From the NCBI GenBank assembly GCA_025141835.1, contig CP081102.1:1674001-1738000 (forward strand): a stretch of 64,000 bases of DNA. Direction: 5' to 3'. The notes below the pieces were generated by a model. That model had not been told where the DNA came from and made no database searches. It was given only the letters and a program-made list of their open reading frames with translations. This DNA comes from Rhodobacteraceae bacterium M385. Its GTDB lineage: Bacteria > Pseudomonadota > Alphaproteobacteria > Rhodobacterales > Rhodobacteraceae. Positions 16,880-25,584 of this stretch are shown here, one piece after another; the first letter of the stretch is position 1, and each line of letters begins with the position of its first letter. Position numbers and translations under genes: made by a program.

Positions 16880-17437
16880 TCAGGTGCCCCGAGCGATGGC
16901 CGCCACGCCCGTGCGGGCCAGCATAACCTCGCCCAAGGGGCGCATCAGGTCGCAGAAGGCGTCAATCTTCTCGGGCGTGCCGGTCATCTCGAACACGAAG
17001 CTTTCCAGCGTGCTGTCCACGACATTGGCGCGGAAGATCTCGGCTGTGCGCAGGGCCTCGACCCGCTTTTCGCCCGTGGCGATCACTTTAATCAGCGACA
17101 ATTCCCGAGCCACGAATGGGCCGTCCACGGTCAGGTCGGCGACTTCATGCACCGGCACCATGCGCCCCAGCTGCATCTTGATCTGGTTAATCACCTGCGG
17201 CGTGCCCGACGTCACGATGGTAATGCGCGAGCGGTGGCCGCCGTGGTCAACCTCGGCCACCGTCAGGCTCTCGATGTTGTAGCCCCGGCCCGCAAACAGG
17301 CCGATCACACGGGCCAGAACACCCGGCTCGTTTTCCACCAGAATGGCGAGCGTGTGGGTTTCGATCACATCGCTGAGGTGGCTGCGAAGGTCATAGGCGG
17401 AATGGCTGGTGGAGCCTTGTTCGATATTGAGGGCCAT
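16880..17437 (-). CDS. ilvN: Acetolactate synthase small (regulatory) subunit
   Basis: Regulatory partner of acetolactate synthase; binds valine and activates the large subunit (also called IlvH). 185 residues from ATG 17437 (MALNIEQGSTSHSAYDLRSH). The ACT domain is plain at about 27-100 (THTLAILVENEPGVLARVIG, GRGYNIESLTV), followed by the C-terminal small-subunit domain (ELSLIKVIATGE, FVFEMTGTPEKIDAF). The start is chosen because GGAG precedes it and upstream in-frame sequence is non-conserved Pro/Arg-rich. It is unusual that two exported-protein genes separate it from ilvB. Confidence 0.95.
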   Translation of the reverse strand: MALNIEQGSTSHSAYDLRSHLSDVIETHTLAILVENEPGVLARVIGLFAGRGYNIESLTVAEVDHGGHRSRITIVTSGTPQVINQIKMQLGRMVPVHEVADLTVDGPFVARELSLIKVIATGEKRVEALRTAEIFRANVVDSTLESFVFEMTGTPEKIDAFCDLMRPLGEVMLARTGVAAIARGT

Positions 17438-17495
17438 GGGGCGGGTCTCCTGCGGGCGCGGCGGGGTGCCTGCGCGGGGTGGTAAGGGGATAGGG

Positions 17496-18137
17496 TTACG
17501 GGATGAGCGAGGGGAAGGCCTCGGACAGGGGGATAGGAAAAGGGATCGGGGCGGCGCGGGGGCCGTCAACAAATGAACTCGGGTGTCGAAGGGAGGCCAG
17601 TTCTTCGGCAAGCACAAGGCTGGCGGCTGTGAAGACGGCATCTCCCAATTCGTCCAGCCGCGCCGTAACCGGGGCTTCGCGGTCGCTATCTGGGTGCGCT
17701 ACGAAGTCGAGGATCAGGGCCGTGCTGGCCTCTGGGCCAATGTCGAAGACCAATGAAAAGCGGCTGTCGCTGAAGGCTTCTATCGACAGCAGTCCTTGAG
17801 TGGCGAGGATTGTATCCGGTTCTCCAAGGCGCTCCAGGACATCGCGCAAAGTCATACTCTGAACCCGTAGGCCGTCGCTTTGCGGCGCTGAGCCGGCATC
17901 AGAACTGGCAAAGCTCGCAAGAAAGTTGATTGTACCCGAGGCAGAATAAGACACGGAGAGTCGGTGCCCATGGGGCAGCGGATAGGTCGCGTGAGTCCCA
18001 TCTTGCGACGAAGAAAATTCCAACGGCTCGCCGATAGGCCCCAGCGCAGAGGCGGGCATGCCGGGGCGCAACCCCCGAAAATCCTGCGCCGATGCGGGCA
18101 GGGCGCAAAGCGCCAGAAGGGCGGCCAAGCGGATCAT
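17496..18137 (-). CDS. Exported hypothetical protein between ilvB and ilvN
   Basis: Not recognised. From ATG 18137 it has 213 residues with a signal peptide ending PASAQ (about 1-18). The mature part shows GLRPGMPASALGPIGEP, SASGTINFLASF, MTLRDVLERLGEP and DAVFTAASLVLAEEL, matching in order the motifs of the 16281-16877 protein. The start at 18137 overlaps the upstream gene's stop by 4 bp (ATGA), a better fit than the ATG 18 bp upstream. The secreted location makes an enzymatic role in valine synthesis unlikely. Confidence 0.75.
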   Translation of the reverse strand: MIRLAALLALCALPASAQDFRGLRPGMPASALGPIGEPLEFSSSQDGTHATYPLPHGHRLSVSYSASGTINFLASFASSDAGSAPQSDGLRVQSMTLRDVLERLGEPDTILATQGLLSIEAFSDSRFSLVFDIGPEASTALILDFVAHPDSDREAPVTARLDELGDAVFTAASLVLAEELASLRHPSSFVDGPRAAPIPFPIPLSEAFPSLIP

Positions 18138-18745
18138 GAGATTGGCACGCCGCACGCAGGTTCGGGCGGCAGTTGTGGGAAATCAGCGTCGAAGGATTCC
18201 AGCGTCTGGAACGGATGCTCAGGCAGATTGAACGGCGGCTCACCATCGCGCAGCCCATAGCGATCACCGGGGAAAACGCCACCCTCAACCACGGTTTCAA
18301 ACAGGTCCAATTCGTCCCAACAATGGAAACCGCCGGGGTCAAGTGGACCAAAGCCACCGGCCGGATATTCATAGCAAACCTGCGCGCCGCCGATGGGTAG
18401 ATCAAACAGCTCTCTACTATCCAAGCCCCCATCGCGGCCCGTGTCGTTCGAGCCATCATTTTGCAGCTCTCGCAACTCGGCATCGGAGTACACACCCCAC
18501 GACCCCACAATCACATCGGGCAGGTCATGATACCAAAGATAGGCCGTCCCATCGCCCGCCGTATATTCGATCTGATTGCCCGAGCTGTCGTAGAAATGCA
18601 CCGTCCGCCCGCAGAGCAGGTCGAAGAGAGCGTCGACGTTGGCTTGGGCGTTGGCGGGCAGGGCGAAAATCGTCAGCGCACAAAATGTGGCTGAGGTCAG
18701 GCCGACCCGCCGGTTCGGGGTCTTGGTTTCATATGAACCTGCCAT
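18134..18745 (-). CDS. Exported hypothetical protein, acidic, Cys-containing
   Basis: Not recognised. 203 residues. A longer than usual N region is followed by a hydrophobic signal (about 15-34, LTSATFCALTIFALPANAQA). The mature part is rich in Asp/Glu/Gly and aromatics, with scattered cysteines (LLCGRT, QVCYEYP, HCWDE, PACGVP) that could form disulphides in the periplasm. It overlaps the next gene by 4 bp and follows ilvB by 115 bp on the same strand. Confidence 0.7.
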   Translation of the reverse strand: MAGSYETKTPNRRVGLTSATFCALTIFALPANAQANVDALFDLLCGRTVHFYDSSGNQIEYTAGDGTAYLWYHDLPDVIVGSWGVYSDAELRELQNDGSNDTGRDGGLDSRELFDLPIGGAQVCYEYPAGGFGPLDPGGFHCWDELDLFETVVEGGVFPGDRYGLRDGEPPFNLPEHPFQTLESFDADFPQLPPEPACGVPIS

Positions 18746-18860
18746 TCTGGGGCTCCATCATCGGGTTAAGCTTTTGTCGGCACGTGTCTGGCGGCGGCCC
18801 AATGACCCGGAAGAGGTATAAACGAACGCCTCTTGCCGAGCCACATGGACCACGCCTTGC

Positions 18861-20648
<1,788 letters not shown>

Positions 20649-20690
20649 CGCGCTTCATCTTTCGTATGCGAAATTGTATTCCAAAAAAAA

Positions 20691-20714
20691 GCCCCCGGAG
20701 GGTGATCCGGGGGC
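20691..20714 (-). terminator. Attenuator terminator hairpin of the ilv leader
   Basis: On the minus strand a perfect 9-bp stem, GCCCCCGGA/TCCGGGGGC (arms 20706-20714 and 20691-20699, 6-nt loop), is followed at once by eight U residues (20690-20683). It sits between the 15-codon leader peptide and ilvB, so termination here would stop transcription before the structural gene. Confidence 0.9.
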
Positions 20715-20755
20715 GCATGGTTCCAAATATGGATGTCGTTACCGACCCATGCGCC
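20712..20755 (-). promoter_or_regulatory. Antiterminator stem of the ilv attenuator
   Basis: GGCGCATGG within the leader-peptide codons (minus strand, 20755-20747) pairs perfectly with CCATGCGCC (20720-20712). The second arm overlaps the 5' arm of the terminator (20714-20706) by three bases, so the two folds compete. A ribosome reaching the leader stop would cover the first arm and free the terminator. A ribosome stalled at the Ile/Leu/Val codons would leave it free to pair. Confidence 0.8.
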
Positions 20756-20786
20756 TTTTTCCTACAAGTACGAGAATGCCGGACAT
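20739..20786 (-). CDS. ilv operon leader peptide (15 aa)
   Basis: ATG at 20786 encodes M-S-G-I-L-V-L-V-G-K-R-R-M-G-R and stops with TAA at 20741-20739. Codons 4-8 are Ile, Leu, Val, Leu, Val, exactly the amino acids whose supply the operon controls. A full AGGAGG lies 7 nt upstream. Together with the terminator and competing stem downstream this is a classical translation-sensing attenuator. Confidence 0.9.
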   Translation of the reverse strand: MSGILVLVGKRRMGR

Positions 20787-20816
20787 TGCCGAGCCTCCTA
20801 TTATCGCGTGGGCCGG

Positions 20817-20845
20817 ACGTTATGACTGAGGGTTTTTCGCGTCAA
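20817..20845 (-). promoter_or_regulatory. Probable sigma-70 promoter of the ilv operon
   Basis: On the minus strand TTGACG (20845-20840) and TAACGT (20822-20817) are separated by 17 bp. Transcription would start around 20810, giving a short 5' leader before the ribosome site of the leader peptide. The -35 is close to consensus; the -10 is weak. Confidence 0.5.
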
Positions 20846-21032
20846 CAGCCAAAAGTGCCTGTTCGTGAATAAAATGTCGTTCAAGCGGCGTTTTGCGCAA
20901 TTAATGTCGCGAGGGCGGTCGTAACATAACCTTCATACAGTCGTTACAGACCTGTCGCGCTCTGATCCTAAACCGCCCCTAGCTGCGCCGTGATGCGCGG
21001 ACTTCTTTCTGTTTGCAAAGCTAGGACATCCG

Positions 21033-22916
21033 ATGAAAGACATCGATACAAGCGACATGAGCTGGGACGACTGGGACGAGACAATCCGCCCGGCCCCTGA
21101 AACCACCGACTTTGACCGCGTTGTTGACGCCTCGATGAACCGCCGCGGCTTTCTCGGGTCGGTTCTGGCAATTGGCTCCGGCGCGGCTGTTATGGGCACA
21201 GCGATGTTGCGCGGCACAACGGCCATGGCAGACGGCCACGCGACGTTTCCGTTCGATCCAATCTCGATCTTCACCGATAACACGGTGCATGTGCCTGCGG
21301 GCTATAACTGGAGCACGGTTGCCCGTTGGGGTGATGCGATGTTCTCGGGCGCGCCCGAGTTTGCCAATGGCCACGGCGTTGATGGTTCCGACATGATCTT
21401 CGGTGAAAACACCGACGGCATGGAGCTGTACAACATCGACGGCGCAGAAGTGATTGCCGTGAACCATGAATACGTGAACCCCGGCATCAACATCACGGTT
21501 GCCGACGGCGCAGAGCCAACGGCCGACGACGTAACGACCCTGATGAACCTGCAAGGCGTTTCCGTGATTGAAGTCGCGATGGGTGACAACGGCTACGAGA
21601 TCGTCGTCGATAGCCCCTACAACCGCCGCATTCACCACAACACGCCAATGACCATTGCGGGCCCCGCCGCTGGTCACGCGCTAATGCAAACCTCGGACGA
21701 TCCCGCAGGCACAACGGTGCTGGGCACGCTGAATAACTGTGGTTCCGGGCGCACTCTTTGGGGCACCTATATGACCTGCGAAGAGAACTTTAACGGCTAC
21801 TTCGGCGCCACCGACGCCGACGCGCCACGCCCCGACGGCTTTGATCGCTATGGCATCGCCGCTGACAGCCGCTACGCCTACGAGGTGTTCCACCCGCGCT
21901 TTGACTACGCGGCGGAGCCCAATGAAGCGCACCGTCACGGCTATATCGTCGAGATTGATCCCGCCGATCCGACCTCGACACCGGTCAAGCGCACCGCACT
22001 GGGTCGCTTCAAGCATGAAAACGCTGCCATGACGTTGGCCGCTGACAACCGTGTTGTCGTCTATATGGGCGATGATGAACGCGGCGAGTTCATGTATAAA
22101 TACGTGTCCAACGGCACCTATACCGAAGGCGGCTCTACTGAGGGCCTGTTGGATGACGGCACGCTTTATGCCGCGCATTTCAACACCGACGGCACCGGCG
22201 AATGGCGGGCGCTGACGCCTGACACCACCGAAATGGACGCGGCGATGATCTGCATCCACACCCGTCAGGCAGGCTCTGCCGTGGGGGCCACCACGATGGA
22301 TCGCCCTGAGTGGATCGCCGTTTCCACCACCTTGCCCGAGGCCTACTGCTGCCTCACCAACAACTCGCGTCGGGCCGAAGGCTTCACCAACGCCGGTGGC
22401 GACGCTGCTGAACCTGCGCCGGGCACCCCGAACGAGCGTGCGGAAAACCGCTACGGTCAAATCGTGCGCTGGCGTCCTGTGGGCGAAGATCACGGCGCGA
22501 CCGATTTCACATGGGATCTCTATGTGATGGCGGGCAACCCTGTGGTTGGTCTTGGGGCCTATGCGGGATCGGACAATGTGACCGAAGGCAATATGTTCAA
22601 CTCTCCCGATGGGATGGTTGTGGACAGCAACGGGTTGATCTGGATCCAGACGGACGGCGACGACAGCAACGAAGGCCCTTACTCTGGCATGGGCAACAAC
22701 CAGATGCTGGTGGGTCATCCTGAAACGGGCGAAATTGCGCGTTTCCTGACCGGTCCAAGCGGGTCCGAGGTGACGGGCCTGACGTGGAACAGCGACCGCA
22801 CTGTGGCTTTCGTGGGCATCCAGCACCCCGGCGGCAATTTCCCTGACGGCGGTGACAGCGTCCCGCGGTCGTCCATCGTTGCCGTATGGCGCGAAGACGG
22901 CGCGACGATCGGTTAA
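21033..22916 (+). CDS. phoX: PhoX-family secreted protein, Tat-exported (alkaline phosphatase-like, DUF839)
   Basis: Predicted periplasmic calcium-dependent phosphatase of the PhoX/DUF839 family, used for organic phosphate scavenging. 627 residues. An N-terminal twin-arginine signal (NRRGFLGS, Arg37-Arg38, then a hydrophobic stretch to about 66) marks export of a folded protein. The body has family-like segments: VNHEY, GRTLWGTYMTCEENFNGYFG, GRFKHENAAM, VVYMGDDERGEFMYKYVS, SPDGMVVDSNGLIWIQTDGD. AGGA precedes the ATG. It is monocistronic with a terminator after it. I did not find a convincing Pho box, so phosphate control is unproven; some family members may have other roles. Confidence 0.83.
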   Translation: MKDIDTSDMSWDDWDETIRPAPETTDFDRVVDASMNRRGFLGSVLAIGSGAAVMGTAMLRGTTAMADGHATFPFDPISIFTDNTVHVPAGYNWSTVARWGDAMFSGAPEFANGHGVDGSDMIFGENTDGMELYNIDGAEVIAVNHEYVNPGINITVADGAEPTADDVTTLMNLQGVSVIEVAMGDNGYEIVVDSPYNRRIHHNTPMTIAGPAAGHALMQTSDDPAGTTVLGTLNNCGSGRTLWGTYMTCEENFNGYFGATDADAPRPDGFDRYGIAADSRYAYEVFHPRFDYAAEPNEAHRHGYIVEIDPADPTSTPVKRTALGRFKHENAAMTLAADNRVVVYMGDDERGEFMYKYVSNGTYTEGGSTEGLLDDGTLYAAHFNTDGTGEWRALTPDTTEMDAAMICIHTRQAGSAVGATTMDRPEWIAVSTTLPEAYCCLTNNSRRAEGFTNAGGDAAEPAPGTPNERAENRYGQIVRWRPVGEDHGATDFTWDLYVMAGNPVVGLGAYAGSDNVTEGNMFNSPDGMVVDSNGLIWIQTDGDDSNEGPYSGMGNNQMLVGHPETGEIARFLTGPSGSEVTGLTWNSDRTVAFVGIQHPGGNFPDGGDSVPRSSIVAVWREDGATIG

Positions 22917-22947
22917 GGCTTCTACTATATAGTATAGTGGGATCAGG

Positions 22948-22977
22948 AAGGGGCGGCATTTCGGTGTCGCCCCTTTT
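22948..22977 (+). terminator. Rho-independent terminator after phoX
   Basis: AAGGGGCG (22948-22955) pairs with CGCCCCTT (22968-22975). The stem extends inward by further pairs, and the run TTTT follows. It lies 31 bp after the phoX stop. Confidence 0.85.
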
Positions 22978-23407
22978 ACTTTGGCGGCGACTTTTGCGGG
23001 ACGCCGAGCCTGATTTCTAGAATCACTTCGCTTGTTTTTGGGGACGGAAAACGTGCGTTCCGCCCAATTTACGAGGAATGCCGCGATGCGCAGCCGTTTT
23101 AGACGCAGATTCGGTGCGCAAAAGATCACCATCCCTAGGTGTGTCGGCTCAATTTTTGAGCGTTGTGGCGGTGATACCCGAAATCACCAAATATTGTTGG
23201 AGGGCGATAGCGCTAACGAAGATGCCGGGAAGGGAGGCAAGCCCCAAAATGCTCGAATTGGTCAAAAGATTTTACAGAAACTGCCTCAAAGGTGAAGAAA
23301 AGCTGTTTTCTGACGGCAAGCGCCGCGCTAACGTGCCGTCACTTATAAGCCACTGGGCACCCAGGAGGGGGGCTCGGGGAAAAGATCCAACCGGGAGGAT
23401 TACACGA
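22978..23407. other. Long upstream region of the TRAP operon
   Basis: 430 bp without a supported gene. It contains GCTCAATTTTTGAGC (about 23146-23160) and a perfect 8-bp inverted repeat TGACGGCA/TGCCGTCA (23311-23318 and 23334-23341) with an inner GC stem, about 70 bp before the binding-protein start. Short frames here have no good ribosome site. Likely a promoter region and structured 5' leader. Confidence 0.5.
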
Positions 23408-24493
23408 ATGGATCGTCGTTCTTTTTTGCGGACATCCGCTGTCGGCGGGGCAGCAGCCGCGTCCACGACACTTGCAGCACCGCTTTACGCCCAAGGTAAC
23501 CGCGAGCTGACGCTTGTGACGTCTGTTCCAGACGGCTTTGCGATTTTTGATGACGCAGCACAGCTTGCCATCGACTACATTGCCGAGATGACTGATGGTC
23601 AGCTGACCTTCAACAAGAACTCTGCCGGTACACTTGTTGGCGCGTTCGAAGTGTTTGACGCTGTGTCTTCGGGCCAAGCGGACGTGTATCACTCGGCTGA
23701 GTACTACTTCCTCAACCAGCACCCTGCATTTGCCTTCTTCACGTCCGTGCCTTTCGGCATGACGTCGCAGGAGCTGGCAAACTGGTACTACCGTCGCGGT
23801 GGTCAGGAAATGCACGACGATCTGTCGTCGCTGTTCGGCTTGAAGCCCCTGATGTGCGGTATGACCGCGATGCAGCCCGGCGGTTGGTTCAACACGGAAA
23901 TCAACTCGGTTGAAGACCTGCAAGGTCTGCGCTTCCGTATGCCCGGCCAAGGTGGTCAGGTTCTCGGCCGCCTCGGCGCGTCGGTACAGAACATCCCCGG
24001 TGGCGAAATCTACCAGGCGCTGTCCTCTGGCCAGATCGACGGTGCGGAGTGGATCGGTCCTTACGCGGATGAGCGCATGGGCTTCCAAGAGGTCACCAAC
24101 ACCTACTACGCGGCTGGTTTCCACGAGCCAGGCTCTGCCCTGACCATGGGCTTCAACTTGGAAATCTGGGAATCGCTGACACCACAGCAGCAGCGCATCT
24201 GTAAAGTGGCGACCGAGGCCGCTCACGCACAGAACACCGCTCTGTCGCTGGCTGAAAACGGTGCCGCGCTGGCCCGCTTGCAGTCTGGTGGTGTTCAGGT
24301 TCGCCAGTTCCCTGACGACGTTTGGGATGCCTTCGGCTCTGCCGCCGCAGAGGTTCGTGAAGAGAACATGGGCGACGAAATCTACGCCAACATCGCGAAC
24401 TCCTACTTCGCGTCTCAGGCAGAATCTGCCGGTTGGTACGAGATTGCTGACGGCGAGTACCAGCGTCAGCGTAACCGCGTTAACGCCGGTTAA
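23408..24493 (+). CDS. TRAP transporter solute-binding protein (DctP family)
   Basis: Periplasmic binding protein that hands a carboxylate-type solute to the DctQM permease. 361 residues. The Tat-like signal MDRRSFLRTS and hydrophobic run end at about 28 (LYAQ). Family-typical segments: GLRFRMPGQGGQVLGRLGAS with the conserved carboxylate-binding Arg, PGGEIYQALSSGQIDGAEWIGPY, and EVTNTYYAAGFHEPGS. The last points to the 2-oxoacid / mannitol-chloroaromatic branch. ATG 23408 has GGGAGGA upstream. A hairpin in the next gap may raise its level relative to the permeases. Confidence 0.93.
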   Translation: MDRRSFLRTSAVGGAAAASTTLAAPLYAQGNRELTLVTSVPDGFAIFDDAAQLAIDYIAEMTDGQLTFNKNSAGTLVGAFEVFDAVSSGQADVYHSAEYYFLNQHPAFAFFTSVPFGMTSQELANWYYRRGGQEMHDDLSSLFGLKPLMCGMTAMQPGGWFNTEINSVEDLQGLRFRMPGQGGQVLGRLGASVQNIPGGEIYQALSSGQIDGAEWIGPYADERMGFQEVTNTYYAAGFHEPGSALTMGFNLEIWESLTPQQQRICKVATEAAHAQNTALSLAENGAALARLQSGGVQVRQFPDDVWDAFGSAAAEVREENMGDEIYANIANSYFASQAESAGWYEIADGEYQRQRNRVNAG

Positions 24494-24524
24494 TCACCCG
24501 ATACGTCTAAAGACCTCCTCCATC

Positions 24525-24555
24525 CTGCCTTACGGCGGGGTGGGGGCGTTTTCAA
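24525..24555 (+). terminator. Intra-operon hairpin after the TRAP binding-protein gene
   Basis: CCATCCTGCC-TTAC-GGCGGGGTGG (two G-U pairs) is followed by GGGCGTTTTC, about 35 bp after the binding-protein stop and before dctQ. It probably causes partial termination or protects the upstream message, giving excess binding protein. Confidence 0.6.
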
Positions 24556-24625
24556 AGGCCCCTGACGGGTCGCCTTTGTTTGGCGGCACCAATGGCCGAG
24601 ATCGCTTCGGCTGGAGATTCTCAAC

Positions 24626-25534
24626 ATGCTAGATCTGATCCTCTGGGCTCTGACGGAGTTCGTGATGGCCCCGGTGAATATCGTCACCGCGCTGCTCAAC
24701 CCCTCGTCTTGGCTCGATTGGTCCAACCCCGAAGCGTTGTCGCGATTCATGTATTATGGGGCCTCGGTAGAGCTGTTTTTCGCGCTGTTCTTCGTGTTAA
24801 CCATCATCACTGTCATCGGGGTCTTCAAGCGCGAGTTCCTTTGGACCTGTGTGCGCATCCAAGAAGGTTTCGCCAATGCTTTGGGCCGCACCGCGGCCTG
24901 GGTTGGCCTTTTGATGGTGCTGCAACAGGTGATAATCGTTTTCCTTCAGCGTATTTTCCGCGTGCCGGATATTTCGTTCGGGCCGTTGGGGATCACCTTC
25001 ACGCAAGACCTGTCTTGGTGGGCGGAGGAGCTGAAGCTCTATAACGCCATCATCGTGACGCTCTGTGTGACCTATACATTCGTGCAAGGCGGCCACGTTC
25101 GCGTGGACCTTGTGTATTCTGCCGTGAAGTTCCGCACCAAGAAGGTGCTGGATATGTTGGGCGCGATGTTCTTCATGCTGCCCGTAGTGACGCTGACGTA
25201 TATGTACGCCTGGTTCTTCATGTGGCGTCACCTTGTGGTGCCGAACCCTTCCGCCTCGGGCACGCTGGATCGCATGATTATGCAGTCGCGCGCCCTGCGG
25301 TGGAATGTCGAAACCATTGGCTTCAGCCCCAACGGCTTCAACGCTTACTTCCTCTTTAAGGTGCTGATTGTGGCCTATTGCGTGCTGGTCTTCCTGCAAG
25401 CGTGGTCGATGTTCTGGCGCTCGTACCTGGAATGGAAAGAGGGCGAGGCCAGCGAAGGCAAATACATTGATCAAGATTTCCTGGGCGACGAGGCCGAGGA
25501 AGTCGAACACGCCATCCACTCAGGTTCCACCTGA
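24626..25534 (+). CDS. TRAP transporter small permease (DctQ), enlarged form
   Basis: Small integral membrane subunit of the TRAP importer. 302 residues, well above the 160-200 usual for DctQ. Hydrophobic segments lie at about 48-66, 90-110, 137-155, 178-200 and 245-265. The family-like core is VTYTFVQGGHVRVDLVYSAV (HVRVD motif). The extra N-terminal part (about 1-85) and a loop at about 205-240 account for the length. GGAG about 9 nt before the ATG. Operon with the flanking TRAP genes. Confidence 0.88.
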   Translation: MLDLILWALTEFVMAPVNIVTALLNPSSWLDWSNPEALSRFMYYGASVELFFALFFVLTIITVIGVFKREFLWTCVRIQEGFANALGRTAAWVGLLMVLQQVIIVFLQRIFRVPDISFGPLGITFTQDLSWWAEELKLYNAIIVTLCVTYTFVQGGHVRVDLVYSAVKFRTKKVLDMLGAMFFMLPVVTLTYMYAWFFMWRHLVVPNPSASGTLDRMIMQSRALRWNVETIGFSPNGFNAYFLFKVLIVAYCVLVFLQAWSMFWRSYLEWKEGEASEGKYIDQDFLGDEAEEVEHAIHSGST

Positions 25535-25584
25535 TCCACAACAAGACAATGCGCCCCCATAGGCGCAGCATAGGGACGAATTAG

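Noticed and set aside
20921..20960. Possible Pho box upstream of the PhoX-type gene (TACAG at 20936 and 20945, CTGTC at 20952)
   Set aside because: The repeats are 9 bp apart rather than the 11-bp period of PhoB sites and match the CTGTCA consensus poorly.
23032..23295. 87-codon frame in the TRAP upstream region
   Set aside because: No ribosome site, atypical composition and overlap with alternative frames; more likely untranslated leader.
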